Assembly (NCBI RefSeq): GCF_006489205.2
Contig: NZ_VFYR02000004.1
Location: forward strand, 62,001 to 126,000
DNA length: 64,000 nucleotides
Direction: 5' to 3'
Origin: Brevibacterium sp. XM4083
GTDB taxonomy: Bacteria; Actinomycetota; Actinomycetes; Actinomycetales; Brevibacteriaceae
The notes under the pieces were generated by a model, which worked only from the letters and a program-made list of their open reading frames with translations, did not search any database and had not been told where the DNA came from. How positions within the stretch are numbered: position 1 is the first letter of the stretch; the number at the start of each line of letters is the position of its first letter. Both the position numbers and the translations under genes were made by a program. Of this stretch, positions 40,316 through 48,939 are shown piece by piece.

Positions 40316-41121
40316 GGGGTCCTTGTCATGGTCAGGGCGGAGAGGAAGTCGGCCGGGTTGACCTCAGTGAAGGCCCCGGCGGCGTACGGGCTCAGGCGCA
40401 CGACGTCGCCGACGACGACGACCGCGGGGTTGCGGACTCCGCGCCGGGCGGCTTGGAAGGCGATGGTCTCCAGGGTGCCGACGGTGACGCGCTGCCCGGC
40501 GCCGTAGCCGTCTTCGATGATGGCGACCGGGCAGTCGCCGCCGCGCTCCCCGCCGGCGAGCACCATCGCCGAGTGCGCGAGGGTGCCGATGCCCATGAGG
40601 ACGACGACGGTGTGGTCGCGTCCCCCGCCGAGGCCGGTGAGCTGATCGTGGCCGGTGATGACCGTGTACGCGGTCGCGAGGCGGCGGTGGGTGAGCGGGA
40701 TGCCGGCGACGGCGGGCACGGAGTTCGCGCTCGTCACCCCGGGCACGACACGGGCGTCGATGCCCGCCGCGTGCAGGTGGGCGAGCTCTTCGCCGCCGCG
40801 GCCGAAGACGAACGGGTCGCCGCCCTTGAGACGGACGACGCGACGACCGGCGCGAGCCTGTTCGACGAGGATCTCGTTGATCCGCTCCTGCGGCACCGGG
40901 TGGTGTCCCGGGTTCTTGCCGACGTCGATGATCTCGGCCTCCAGGGGTGCTCCCCGCTCCGCGGTGAGCTCGTCGATGACGGTGCGCGCGCCGAGGCGGT
41001 CGGCGACGATGACGTCGGCAGCCTCGAGGGCGCGCAGCCCGCGGACGGTGAGGAGGTCGAGCGTGCCCGGTCCGGCGCCGATGAGGAGGACGCTGCCGGG
41101 AGCGAAGTCGGTCGTCCTCAT
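40312..41121 (-). CDS. cobA: Uroporphyrinogen-III C-methyltransferase
   Basis: SAM-dependent enzyme (SUMT) that methylates uroporphyrinogen III twice to precorrin-2, the first step to sirohaem and cobalamin; 269 aa. The N-terminal VLLIGAGPGTLDLLTVRGL, the RLKGGDPFVFGRGGEE block and VVPGVTSANSVPAVAGIPLT are characteristic. There is no fused CysG dehydrogenase/chelatase module, so precorrin-2 oxidation must be encoded elsewhere; chelation can come from the CbiX-like gene upstream. Overlaps cysN and fdxA by 4 nt each. Confidence 0.96.
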   Translation of the reverse strand: MRTTDFAPGSVLLIGAGPGTLDLLTVRGLRALEAADVIVADRLGARTVIDELTAERGAPLEAEIIDVGKNPGHHPVPQERINEILVEQARAGRRVVRLKGGDPFVFGRGGEELAHLHAAGIDARVVPGVTSANSVPAVAGIPLTHRRLATAYTVITGHDQLTGLGGGRDHTVVVLMGIGTLAHSAMVLAGGERGGDCPVAIIEDGYGAGQRVTVGTLETIAFQAARRGVRNPAVVVVGDVVRLSPYAAGAFTEVNPADFLSALTMTRTP

Positions 41122-42449
41122 GCTCCTGCCTCCGTCGGGGTCTGCTCCGCGGGGGTGTGGATGCCGGCGGCGACGGTCGCCCCGGTCTGCGGGTCGATGA
41201 CGAGGAAGCCCCCGGCCCGGCCCTGCTCGCGGAAGTCCGGCAGCGGCAGCGCGGTGCTCAGGCGCACCGTGGCTGTGCCGATGTCGTTGCCGGCGAGCAC
41301 CTCGGCGGGTTCGGAGTCGTTCGTCGTGAGGTTGCGTCGGGAGTCGATCGTCACGATCCCCTTGACCGTCGACGTGCCCGCTTTGACGAGCACGCGGTCA
41401 CCGGTGCGCAGGCCCGCCGCGGTGAAGGGGAAGACCTCGGCGCGCAGGGTCGTGCGCGCCGGCGGCAGGGACCCGGCGGCGGCGAGCACGCTGCCGCGGG
41501 CGGTGTCGATGTCGTCGGCGAGCCGCAGCGCCACCGACAGGGGCGCCCCGGCGGTCTCGCGGGAGCCGTCGGCGGTGTCGATGCCGACGACGCGGGTGCG
41601 CATCCCGGCGGGGTGGATGTCGATCTCATCGCCGACGCTGATCCGCCCCGAGGTGATCTGCCCGGTCACGGCCCGGTAGTCGCGGTAGGCTTCGGCGTCG
41701 AGTCCCGGGGCCAGTCCGCCCTGGGGGCGCAGCACCGACTGGACGTCGAGCCGGAAGGGCTCGAGGTCGGCGGTGTCCTCCTCGATGCTCGGCAGGGTCT
41801 CGAGCAGCTCGAGCAGGGAGGGACCGGAGTACCAGGGGGTGTTCGCCGAGGTGGTCGCGACGTTGTCCCCGGCGAGCGCGGAGACCGGGATGAGGTGCGC
41901 GGTGTCGAGGCCGATCTGGTCGGTGATCTCCTCGACCTCGCGGGCCACCTCGGCGAAGGCGTCCGCATCGTAGCCGAGGAGGTCGATCTTGTTGATCGCG
42001 ACGATGACGTGGCGGATGCCGAGCCGGTGGACGACGGTGAGGTGGCGACGGGTCTGCTCGGTCGCGCCGTTGCGGGCGTCGATGAGGACGACGACGGCAT
42101 CAGCGGTCGTCGCGCCCGTGACCATGTTGCGGGTGTACTGGACGTGTCCCGGGCAGTCGGCGAGGATGAACGAGCGCCGGTCGGTCGCGAAGTACCGGTA
42201 GGCGACGTCGATCGTGATGCCCTGTTCGCGTTCGGCGCGCAACCCGTCGGTGAGGAGGGCGAAGTCGAATTCGCCGCCGACGAAGCCGCGTTCGGCGCTC
42301 GTGGCTGTGACCTGCGCGAGCTGGTCGGCGAGGATCGCCTTCGCGTCGTGGAGGAGGCGGCCGACGAGCGTCGACTTCCCGTCGTCGACGGACCCGGCGG
42401 TCGCGAAGCGCAGCAGGGTCTTCGTGGTGGTGGGGGCGATGGTCGTCAT
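41118..42449 (-). CDS. cysN: Sulfate adenylyltransferase subunit 1 (GTPase)
   Basis: GTP-hydrolysing subunit of ATP sulfurylase, 443 aa. EF-Tu-like motifs: GSVDDGKSTLVGRLLHD (P loop), DCPGHVQYTRNMVTGA (G3) and NKIDLLGYD (G4). It lacks a C-terminal APS-kinase (CysC) domain, consistent with direct APS reduction by CysH here. ATG 42449 overlaps the cysD stop by one base (TGATG); the larger open frame upstream is a cysD shadow. Confidence 0.96.
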   Translation of the reverse strand: MTTIAPTTTKTLLRFATAGSVDDGKSTLVGRLLHDAKAILADQLAQVTATSAERGFVGGEFDFALLTDGLRAEREQGITIDVAYRYFATDRRSFILADCPGHVQYTRNMVTGATTADAVVVLIDARNGATEQTRRHLTVVHRLGIRHVIVAINKIDLLGYDADAFAEVAREVEEITDQIGLDTAHLIPVSALAGDNVATTSANTPWYSGPSLLELLETLPSIEEDTADLEPFRLDVQSVLRPQGGLAPGLDAEAYRDYRAVTGQITSGRISVGDEIDIHPAGMRTRVVGIDTADGSRETAGAPLSVALRLADDIDTARGSVLAAAGSLPPARTTLRAEVFPFTAAGLRTGDRVLVKAGTSTVKGIVTIDSRRNLTTNDSEPAEVLAGNDIGTATVRLSTALPLPDFREQGRAGGFLVIDPQTGATVAAGIHTPAEQTPTEAGA

Positions 42450-43357
42450 CAGAAGTATCCGTCCTTCTTCCGGTCCTCCATGGCGGCGGCGGAGATCCTG
42501 TCGTCGGCGCGTGTGGCGCCGCGTTCGGTCACGGTGGTCACGGCCACCTCGGCGACGACGGCGGCGATGTCGGCGGCGTCGGATTCGACGGCGCCCGTGC
42601 AGCTCATGTCCCCGACCGTGCGGTAGCGCACGGACTTGGTCACGACGGGTTCGTCCGCGCGCGGGGCGGAGAACTCTCCCGTCGCCCACCACATGCCGTC
42701 ACGGTGGAAGACTTCGCGGTCGGCGGCGTAGTAGAGGGGCGGAAGGTCGATGCCCTCGCGGGCGATGTAGTTCCACACGTCGAGTTCGGTGAAGTTCGAG
42801 ATCGGGAACACGCGGACGTGTTCGCCGGGCACGTGACGGCCGTTGTAGAGGTTCCACAGCTCGGGCCGCTGGTTGCTCGGGTCCCACTGGCCGAACGCGT
42901 CGCGCAGGGAGATGATGCGCTCCTTCGCCCGGGCCTTGTCCTCGTCCCGGCGGGCCCCGCCGAACACCGCGTCGTAGCCGCCGGCGGCGATCGCGTCGAT
43001 GAGCGGCTGGGTCTGCAGGGTGTTGCGGGTGCCGTCGGGGCGTTCGCGCAGCCGTCCGTCGTCGATGTAGTCCTGGACCTTCGCGACGGTGAGTTCGAGG
43101 CCGAAGCGCTCGGCCGTGCGGTCGCGGTAGTCGAGGATCTCCGGGAAGTTGTGCCCGGTGTCGACGTGGAGGAGGCCGAAGGGGATCTTCGCCGGCCAGA
43201 ACGCCTTCTGGGCGAGGTGGAGGACGGTCACGGAGTCCTTGCCGCCGGAGAAGAGGAGGACCGGCTTCTCGAACTCCGCGGCGACTTCGCGGATGATGTG
43301 GATGGCCTCGGACTCGAGGACGTCGAGGGTCGTCGGTGCCTGGTGGTCGATGCTCAT
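42449..43357 (-). CDS. cysD: Sulfate adenylyltransferase subunit 2
   Basis: Catalytic subunit of heterodimeric ATP sulfurylase, forming APS from ATP and sulfate; 302 aa. The PP-loop LLFSGGKDSVTVLHLAQKAF, then PFGLLHVDTGHNFPEILDYRD and GGARRDEDKARAKERI are diagnostic. The start at ATG 43357 overlaps the cysH stop (ATGA); longer frames are not conserved. Works with CysN. Confidence 0.97.
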   Translation of the reverse strand: MSIDHQAPTTLDVLESEAIHIIREVAAEFEKPVLLFSGGKDSVTVLHLAQKAFWPAKIPFGLLHVDTGHNFPEILDYRDRTAERFGLELTVAKVQDYIDDGRLRERPDGTRNTLQTQPLIDAIAAGGYDAVFGGARRDEDKARAKERIISLRDAFGQWDPSNQRPELWNLYNGRHVPGEHVRVFPISNFTELDVWNYIAREGIDLPPLYYAADREVFHRDGMWWATGEFSAPRADEPVVTKSVRYRTVGDMSCTGAVESDAADIAAVVAEVAVTTVTERGATRADDRISAAAMEDRKKDGYF

Positions 43358-44079
43358 ACGTGCAGCCCGCATTCTGTCTTGGAGAAACCTGCCCAGCGTC
43401 CGGCCCGGGGGTCCTCCCCCGGGGCGACGGGACGCGTGCAGGGCTCGCACCCGATCGACGGGTAGCCCTGGGACATGAGTGGATTGACCGGCACGCCGAA
43501 GGCGCCGGCGTAGTCGAGGAGGTCGTCGAAGGACCACGCGGCGACGGGGTTGACCTTGATGAGGCCGTTCTTCTCGTCGAACGTGATGAGCGGGGTGTTC
43601 GCCCGCGTCGGCGCCTCATCACGGCGCACCCCGGTGAACCAGAGTTCGTAGCCGGACAGGGACTTCTTCAGGGGCGCGACCTTGCGGCGGGCGCAGCACA
43701 GGCCCGGGTCGCGGGCGAAGAGCTCGGCCCCGAATTCGGCATCCTGCTCGGCCACGGTCTGCTCGGGGAGGACGTCGACGATGCGCACATCCATCGTCCG
43801 GGCCACCTCGTCGCGGGTCTCATAGGTCTGGGCGAAGTGGTAGCCGGTGTCGAGGAAGAGGACGTCGACGCCGGGCATGTACTGGGCGACGAAGTGCGGC
43901 AGCGCGGCATCGGCCATCGAGCACGCGACGGCCGCGGCCCGGGTGTCGACGTTCCGCGAGACCCAGCGGATGACGTCGGCGGGGGCGGCTTCGGCCACCC
44001 CGTTGTCCGGGTCACCGGCGAGCTCCCGGTTCCCCGCCTCGGCGAGGGCACGGAGATCATCGAGGGTGCGCGTGCTCAT
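43354..44079 (-). CDS. cysH: Adenylyl-sulfate (APS) reductase
   Basis: Reduces APS to sulfite with thioredoxin; 241 aa. The iron-sulfur ligands Cys128-Cys129 (GLCCARRK) and Cys211/Cys214 (GCEPCTRP) mark it as an APS rather than PAPS reductase, and the catalytic cysteine is Cys237 in KTECGLH. This explains the absence of an APS kinase from the operon. Overlaps sir and cysD by 4 nt each. Confidence 0.96.
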   Translation of the reverse strand: MSTRTLDDLRALAEAGNRELAGDPDNGVAEAAPADVIRWVSRNVDTRAAAVACSMADAALPHFVAQYMPGVDVLFLDTGYHFAQTYETRDEVARTMDVRIVDVLPEQTVAEQDAEFGAELFARDPGLCCARRKVAPLKKSLSGYELWFTGVRRDEAPTRANTPLITFDEKNGLIKVNPVAAWSFDDLLDYAGAFGVPVNPLMSQGYPSIGCEPCTRPVAPGEDPRAGRWAGFSKTECGLHV

Positions 44080-45791
44080 ACCAGCTCCTCATCGTCGACG
44101 CGGTGCGCCCATTCGGAGAACGTCTCGGATTCGCCGCGGCCGTCGAGGAAGCGGCGCACGAGCTTCTCGACGTAGTCGCTGAGGTTCTCCGCGGTGACCT
44201 TGAGTCCGCGCACGGTGCGGCCGAGGCCGGCCTCGTCGCGGTCCTGCGAGGCCAGTCCCCCGCCGACGTGGACCTGGAAGCCGGGCTGCTGGGTGCCGTC
44301 CTCGGTGGTGACGAGCTGACCCTTGAGGCCGATGTCGGCGGTCTGGATCCGGGCGCACGAGTTCGGGCAGCCGTTGAGGTGGAGGCTGATCGGGTGGGGC
44401 AGGTCGATGCCCGCGAGACGGGCCTCGAGCTGCGCGACGGCATCGGCGGCGGTCTGCTTCGTCTCGACGATCGCGAGCTTGCAGAACTCGATGCCGGTGC
44501 AGGCCATCGTCGAGCGGCGGAAGAGGTCCTTCCGGCTCGAGAGCCCGAGGGCGTCGAGACCGGCGACGACGTCGTCGATGTCGTCCTCTGCGATGTCGAG
44601 GAGGAGGATCTTCTGGTGCGGGGTCGTCCGCAGCCGGGTCGAGCCGTACTTCTCCGCGAGGTCGACGATCTGCCCGAGCAGGGTGCCCGACGCCCGACCG
44701 GCGATGAGGCTCACCCCGATGTAGTACTTCCCGTCGGCCTGCCGGTGCACGCCGACGTGGTCACCGGCCGTCAGCGGCTTGTCCGGGGCGGGACCGTCGG
44801 CGAGTGCGTAGCCGAGGTACTCGGTCTCGAGGACTTCGCGGAACTTCTCCGGACCCCATTCGGCCATGAGGAACTTCAGGCGCGCCTTGTTCCGCAGCCG
44901 GCGGTACCCGTAGTCGCGGAAGATCTCCGTGACGCCCAGCCAGGTCTCGACGACCTGGTCGGGGGCGACCCAGGCGCCGAGGCGCTCGGCGAAGCGGGGC
45001 ACGGTCGACAGGGCACCGCCGACCCAGAGGTCGTAGCCGATGCCGTGCTCGGGGTGTTCGACGGCGACGAACGAGCAGTCGTTGATCTCGTGGACGACGT
45101 CCTGACTGGGGTGACCGGTGATCGCGGTCTTGTACTTGCGCGGCAGGTTCGCGAGGCTCGGATCCCCGATGTAGCGGCGGGAGATCTCCTCGATCGCCGG
45201 GGTCGGGTCGATGAGCTCGTCGGCGGCGATCCCGGCCACCGGCGAGCCGAGGATGACGCGCGGGACGTCCCCGCAGGCCTCGGTCGTCTGCAGACCGACC
45301 GCTTCGAGGCGGCGCCAGATCTCCGGGACGTCCTCGATGGCCACCCAGTGGAGCTGGATGTTCTGCCGGTCGGTGAGGTCGGCCGACCCGCGGGCGAAGT
45401 CGTTCGAGATGTCAGCGATCGTCCGCAGCTGCTCGGTCGTGAGCTTGCCGCCGTCGATGCGGACCCGGAGCATGAAGTACTCGTCCTCGAGCTCGTGGGG
45501 TTCGAGGGTGGCGGTGCGACCGCCGTCGATGCCGGGCTTGCGCTGGGTGTAGAGACCCCACCAGCGGAAGCGACCGTGCAGGTCATCGGGGTCGATCGAG
45601 GCGAACCCGCCCTTGGCGTAGATCTCCTCGATCCGCGCGCGGACGTTGAGGCCGTTGTCCTCGGCCTTGTCGACTTCGTTCTTGTTGAGCGGTTCGTGAC
45701 CGTCGATCTTCCACTGTCCGTTGGACTTCTTCGGTCGCGCTGCGGCCTTGCCTGCGGGCTTCGCGCCGCGCTGCTCCACATCTGTGGACAT
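44076..45791 (-). CDS. sir: Ferredoxin-dependent sulfite reductase
   Basis: Six-electron reduction of sulfite to sulfide on a coupled sirohaem-[4Fe-4S] centre; 571 aa. Cluster ligands are Cys431, Cys437, Cys475 and Cys479 (ACTGIEFCK and LNGCPNSCARIQ), spaced C-x5-C-x37-C-x3-C. The sulfite/nitrite reductase half-domains repeat as usual. Nitrite reductase is the alternative, but the cysDNH context strongly favours sulfite. Start ATG 45791 has GGGGAG 6 nt upstream; the in-frame TTG 45797 abuts it. The N-terminal ~30 residues are basic and variable. First gene of the operon. Confidence 0.95.
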   Translation of the reverse strand: MSTDVEQRGAKPAGKAAARPKKSNGQWKIDGHEPLNKNEVDKAEDNGLNVRARIEEIYAKGGFASIDPDDLHGRFRWWGLYTQRKPGIDGGRTATLEPHELEDEYFMLRVRIDGGKLTTEQLRTIADISNDFARGSADLTDRQNIQLHWVAIEDVPEIWRRLEAVGLQTTEACGDVPRVILGSPVAGIAADELIDPTPAIEEISRRYIGDPSLANLPRKYKTAITGHPSQDVVHEINDCSFVAVEHPEHGIGYDLWVGGALSTVPRFAERLGAWVAPDQVVETWLGVTEIFRDYGYRRLRNKARLKFLMAEWGPEKFREVLETEYLGYALADGPAPDKPLTAGDHVGVHRQADGKYYIGVSLIAGRASGTLLGQIVDLAEKYGSTRLRTTPHQKILLLDIAEDDIDDVVAGLDALGLSSRKDLFRRSTMACTGIEFCKLAIVETKQTAADAVAQLEARLAGIDLPHPISLHLNGCPNSCARIQTADIGLKGQLVTTEDGTQQPGFQVHVGGGLASQDRDEAGLGRTVRGLKVTAENLSDYVEKLVRRFLDGRGESETFSEWAHRVDDEELV

Positions 45792-45829
45792 AGCCAACTC
45801 CCCATGCTGGTGCGATTGCTTGGTCAGTC

Positions 45830-45859
45830 ACGCTACAGGCTAACAGAATTGCTCAACAA
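45830..45859 (-). promoter_or_regulatory. Promoter of the sulfate-reduction operon
   Basis: On the minus strand TTGTTG (45854-45859) and TAGCGT (45830-45835) are 18 bp apart, ~30-40 nt upstream of sir. The surrounding AT-richness (AATTTGTTGAGCAATTC) stands out from the GC-rich background and may hold a sulfur-regulator site. Confidence 0.55.
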
Positions 45860-45946
45860 ATTAGGATGGCCAAAGCCTGTCATGTTTCGACATATGACGG
45901 TCCGCGACAGCGGAAGACGTTTCCGCAGGGCGGGCTTGACGCAGCC

Positions 45947-46696
45947 TCAGAGGACTGCCATCATGCGCTCGCGCACGATGTCGACGAGCAGCGGCGACGC
46001 TGGTGACGTGCCGTGCAGCAGGGGGTCGGCGAGGCGTCCGCCGACGCCGTCGACGAGGCGCGCGGCGAGGTCGTCGAAGTAGCCGGGGGCGAGGAGGAGG
46101 TTGGCGACGACGAGGCGCTCACCGAGGCGGCACTTCTGCTCAACAATGTCACGGAGATTGTCGCGTTCGCCGGCGAGGAACGCCGTCTGCACGGGCCGGC
46201 CGAGGCGGTCGGCGAGGAGGCGTCCGACTGCGCGGCTCGCATCGTTGGCGCGCTCGTCGCTCGAGCCGGCCGCGACGAGGACGACCTCGTCGTCGGCGGT
46301 CAGGGCCCCGATGCGCTGTGCGAGGAGTTCCGCGAGCCGCGGGTCGGGCCCGAGGGTGCCGGCGACGCGGATGTCGCGCACCGCCTCGTGGGCGGAGCCG
46401 GCACTGTCCGGGGCGGGGCCGCCTGCGGCGGTGACCGCCTCGGCGAGGTCGACATGGACGTGATAGCCCGGGGAGAGGAGAAGGGGGACGAGCACGCTCG
46501 GCCGGTCGGCGGGCAGACGGCGGAGCACCTCGGCGACATCCGGGGCCTGCACGTCGACGTGCCCGAGGACGACGGTGTCAGTGATCCCGCGCTGCCGCAC
46601 GTCGGCGGCGACCGCCTCGGCGAGGGCGGTGATGACGGCCTGCCCCTCGGGGGACGAGGTGCCGTGGGAGATGAGACCGAGCGCAGGGGTGGGCAT
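45947..46696 (-). CDS. CbiX-like sirohydrochlorin chelatase
   Basis: Protein of 249 aa with two homologous CbiX halves: LGLISHGTSSPEGQAVI near the N-terminus and VVLVAAGSSDERANDASR in the middle. Enzymes of this family insert Fe or Co into sirohydrochlorin. The N-terminal His (SHGTSS) is a likely metal ligand. Its place next to sir and in the same locus as cobA argues for sirohaem synthesis. The start ATG 46696 matches where homology begins; the frame upstream is Arg-rich and not conserved. The sir promoter lies in the 155 nt after its stop. Confidence 0.9.
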   Translation of the reverse strand: MPTPALGLISHGTSSPEGQAVITALAEAVAADVRQRGITDTVVLGHVDVQAPDVAEVLRRLPADRPSVLVPLLLSPGYHVHVDLAEAVTAAGGPAPDSAGSAHEAVRDIRVAGTLGPDPRLAELLAQRIGALTADDEVVLVAAGSSDERANDASRAVGRLLADRLGRPVQTAFLAGERDNLRDIVEQKCRLGERLVVANLLLAPGYFDDLAARLVDGVGGRLADPLLHGTSPASPLLVDIVRERMMAVL

Positions 46697-46910
46697 CGGC
46701 TTATCGTGCCAAGCCGGGACTCGCGCGGTCAACGCCGACGTCACACGGCGTCGTCGGCGCACAGTGCCGTCGGCGCACGTCGTCGGGCCGTTGTTGCGTC
46801 GGGTCGGACACCGATGTCGCAGAATGCGCACATCGTCAGGCCCGCGGACGCGGGGTTCCGCGGAGAGAATGGCATCAGTCCCACCCCGTCACCCCACCCG
46901 AGGAGTCCCG

Positions 46911-47459
46911 ATGTCCCCCATGCTCACCGCCCCCAGGATGCGCGCCGTCGTCGCCGCGTCCGTGCTCGCGCTCAGCCTCGGCCTGACCGGCTGCGGAGCC
47001 GGCGGGGAAAAGGATGCGCCCGCCGATGACACACCGTCCTCAGCGGACCCGAGCGCAGCGGAGTCGACCGCGCCGAGTTCGTCCGAGGCGGGGTCATCCG
47101 AGGAGGCGTCGACGGAGGGGGCACCGTCGGAGGATCCCTTCGCCGATTCCGCCCGCGCCCAGTCGTGGGCGAGCGACGAGGGGATGGACATCGACGCCGA
47201 CGGCAACGGCACGATCCCCGCCGCCTCGCTCGAAGCCGATCTCGTCGATCTCTTCAGGAACAAGTTCGACCTCGAGGTCGAGGAGGCCACGTGCGACACG
47301 GACATGGAGGTCACGGCGTGGAGCGGCTTCGAGCCCTGCGATGTCGTCGTCAAGGACATGACGTACTTCGGCACGGTCGAGCTCATCGACCACAAGGATG
47401 CGATGGTGAAGTACGAGGTGCTGTTCCCGGGACTCAACAAGGACGACGTGAGCTTCTAA
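46911..47459 (+). CDS. Secreted lipoprotein, DUF4333-like C-terminus
   Basis: Protein of 182 aa. N-terminal signal sequence with lipobox LTGC (Cys28), followed by a ~45-residue Ser/Ala/Glu/Pro linker, then a small domain (~85-182) with two cysteines (EATCDTDM and FEPCDVVV) ~20 apart that may form a disulfide. The domain recalls DUF4333 of actinobacterial envelope lipoproteins; I am not certain. ATG 46911 has GAGGAG 5 nt upstream. It is diacylglyceryl-anchored on the outer face of the membrane. Function unknown. Confidence 0.85.
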   Translation: MSPMLTAPRMRAVVAASVLALSLGLTGCGAGGEKDAPADDTPSSADPSAAESTAPSSSEAGSSEEASTEGAPSEDPFADSARAQSWASDEGMDIDADGNGTIPAASLEADLVDLFRNKFDLEVEEATCDTDMEVTAWSGFEPCDVVVKDMTYFGTVELIDHKDAMVKYEVLFPGLNKDDVSF

Positions 47460-47473
47460 GCTGGGAGTGGGTC

Positions 47474-47507
47474 GCGCACGGAGTTTGTTCGCGCACGGAG
47501 TTTGTTC
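47474..47507. repeat. Perfect tandem 17-bp repeat upstream of gntR-type gene
   Basis: GCGCACGGAGTTTGTTC occurs at 47474-47490 and again, directly abutting, at 47491-47507. The second copy runs into a 12-bp palindrome. Confidence 0.9.
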
Positions 47508-47513
47508 GAACAA
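47502..47513. promoter_or_regulatory. Candidate GntR operator TTGTTCGAACAA
   Basis: Perfect 12-bp palindrome located 24 bp upstream of the -10 box of the GntR-type gene. FCD-type GntR regulators bind short palindromes near their own promoters, so autoregulation is plausible. Confidence 0.5.
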
Positions 47514-47536
47514 CACCGGCATTTGCGAATATAGGC

Positions 47537-47542
47537 TAGAGT
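47537..47542 (+). promoter_or_regulatory. -10 box (TAGAGT) of leaderless gntR-type transcript
   Basis: TAGAGT ends 6 nt before the ATG at 47549. No ribosome-binding site is visible. Confidence 0.6.
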
Positions 47543-47548
47543 GGCTCC

Positions 47549-48229
47549 ATGTCACGTCAACGGGCGAGCACCGACAAGGTGCACGGACAGATCCGCGCCG
47601 ACATCCTCGGCGGCGTCTTCGCGCCCGGGCAGAAGCTCAAGTTCGCCGATCTCGGGCAGCGCTACGGTGCGAGTGTGAGCGCGATCAGGGAGTGTCTGAC
47701 GCGGCTGACGGAGCAGAGGCTCGTCGTCGCCGAGCCCATGGTCGGCTTCCGCGTCATGCCGCTGACCGCCGAGGATCTCTGCGATCTCACCGACACCCGC
47801 ATCGACCTCGAAGTCCTCGCCCTGCGCGGGGCGATCGAGCACGGCGGAGTCGACTGGGAATCCGATCTCGTCGCCGCCCATCACCGCCTCGAGCGCACAC
47901 CGATGACGGCACCCGACGCGCCGCGGACGATGTCCGATGAGTGGGAGCAGGCGCATACGGCCTTCCACGCGGCCCTGCTGGCCGGATGCCGGCGCCCCCG
48001 ACTGCTCGCGATGACCGAGTCGCTGCGCGACGCCACCGCCCTCTACCGCCGCTGGGCGGTGCAGCGGGAGCCGAAGCGCGACGGCATCGACGAGCACCGC
48101 GCGATCCTCGAGGCGGCGCTGGCCGGCGACGTCGACGCCGCGACCGAGGCGCTGCGCGCGCACTATGCGACGACGGCGGAGATCCTCTCCGAAGGGCTGT
48201 CGTCGCCCCTTCCCCGCACCCAGGGGTGA
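47549..48229 (+). CDS. GntR-family regulator, FCD (FadR/VanR) subfamily
   Basis: Protein of 226 aa. The N-terminal winged helix (~8-72: KVHGQIRADILGGVFAPGQK, then SVSAIRECLTRLTEQRLV) is followed by an all-helical FCD ligand-binding domain with candidate metal ligands in the EQAHTAFHAALLAGC and DEHRAILEAAL segments. Such proteins respond to carboxylic acids or aromatic metabolites. It converges with the SDR/monooxygenase/DoxX operon across a hairpin and may control it, but that is inference. The upstream region contains a tandem repeat and palindrome. Confidence 0.92.
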   Translation: MSRQRASTDKVHGQIRADILGGVFAPGQKLKFADLGQRYGASVSAIRECLTRLTEQRLVVAEPMVGFRVMPLTAEDLCDLTDTRIDLEVLALRGAIEHGGVDWESDLVAAHHRLERTPMTAPDAPRTMSDEWEQAHTAFHAALLAGCRRPRLLAMTESLRDATALYRRWAVQREPKRDGIDEHRAILEAALAGDVDAATEALRAHYATTAEILSEGLSSPLPRTQG

Positions 48230-48284
48230 GAGGCACCGCTGGGTCGGTGCAGAGTGTCGGGCGCAGGCTTTTCAGGCACAGAAA

Positions 48285-48315
48285 CGGGCGCGTCGCCGGA
48301 ATCGCGACGCGCCCG
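48285..48315. terminator. Bidirectional terminator between gntR-type gene and doxX
   Basis: CGGGCGCGTCGC (48285-48296) pairs perfectly with GCGACGCGCCCG (48304-48315) around a 7-nt loop; both flanking genes converge on it. Confidence 0.8.
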
Positions 48316-48320
48316 GCCCG

Positions 48321-48896
48321 TCAGTTCGCGGGGACGGTCTCCGTCTCGGTGACGACGACCGATTCGTCGGCGGCGTCAGCGGCCCGTGCCTCTGCGGCCT
48401 CCGCCTCGGCGCGGTTGCGCTGCGACCACACGATGAACGCGGTCGCCGGGACCGCGGCGAGGGCGAGGGAGGCGAGTCCGCTGGCGACGCCGTACTTCTT
48501 CGTCAGCCCGAGCGCACCGTCGACGGAGTACTCCCCGGGCCCGGTGAACCCGAGGACCCCGGCACCGGCGGCGTAGAGCAGCGGCAGCTCGTATCCGCCC
48601 TTCATCGCCCACAGGCCGTTCTTCGCATTCACCGAGGCGGCCACGGCGAGGGTGCCGCTGACCATCGCCGCACCGAGCGGCGTGCCGGCACCGAGGAGGA
48701 GCATCCCGGAGCCGACGGACTCCGTGGTCGCGGCGAGCTTGACCATCGACTTGCCGGGGACGAAGCCCCACTTCTCGAACATCGGCGCGGTGCCGTCGGG
48801 TCCGCCCCCGCCGAAGAGCCCGAAGGCCTTCTGCGAGGCGTGCCCGAGGATGAGTCCGCCGACGACGCCGCGCAAGAGCAGCAGTCCTGTGTTCAT
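48321..48896 (-). CDS. DoxX family membrane protein
   Basis: Integral membrane protein of 191 aa with about four hydrophobic helices and the DoxX opening LLLLRGVVGGLILGHASQKAFGL at residues 5-27. DoxX proteins occur with redox or aromatic-metabolism enzymes, and their exact role is unsettled. The C-terminal ~35 residues are charged. ATG 48896 has AGGAG 5 nt upstream. Third gene after the SDR and FAD monooxygenase genes on the same strand. Confidence 0.88.
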   Translation of the reverse strand: MNTGLLLLRGVVGGLILGHASQKAFGLFGGGGPDGTAPMFEKWGFVPGKSMVKLAATTESVGSGMLLLGAGTPLGAAMVSGTLAVAASVNAKNGLWAMKGGYELPLLYAAGAGVLGFTGPGEYSVDGALGLTKKYGVASGLASLALAAVPATAFIVWSQRNRAEAEAAEARAADAADESVVVTETETVPAN

Positions 48897-48939
48897 GGTG
48901 TCTCCTAACGGTTGAGCTGTGAGTGGACAGGTGGTGCGG

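Noticed and set aside
48249-48259. GCAGAGTGTCG, a partial match to the palindromic repeat arm
   Set aside because: Only 11 bp match and no inverted partner follows, so I do not count it as a third copy.
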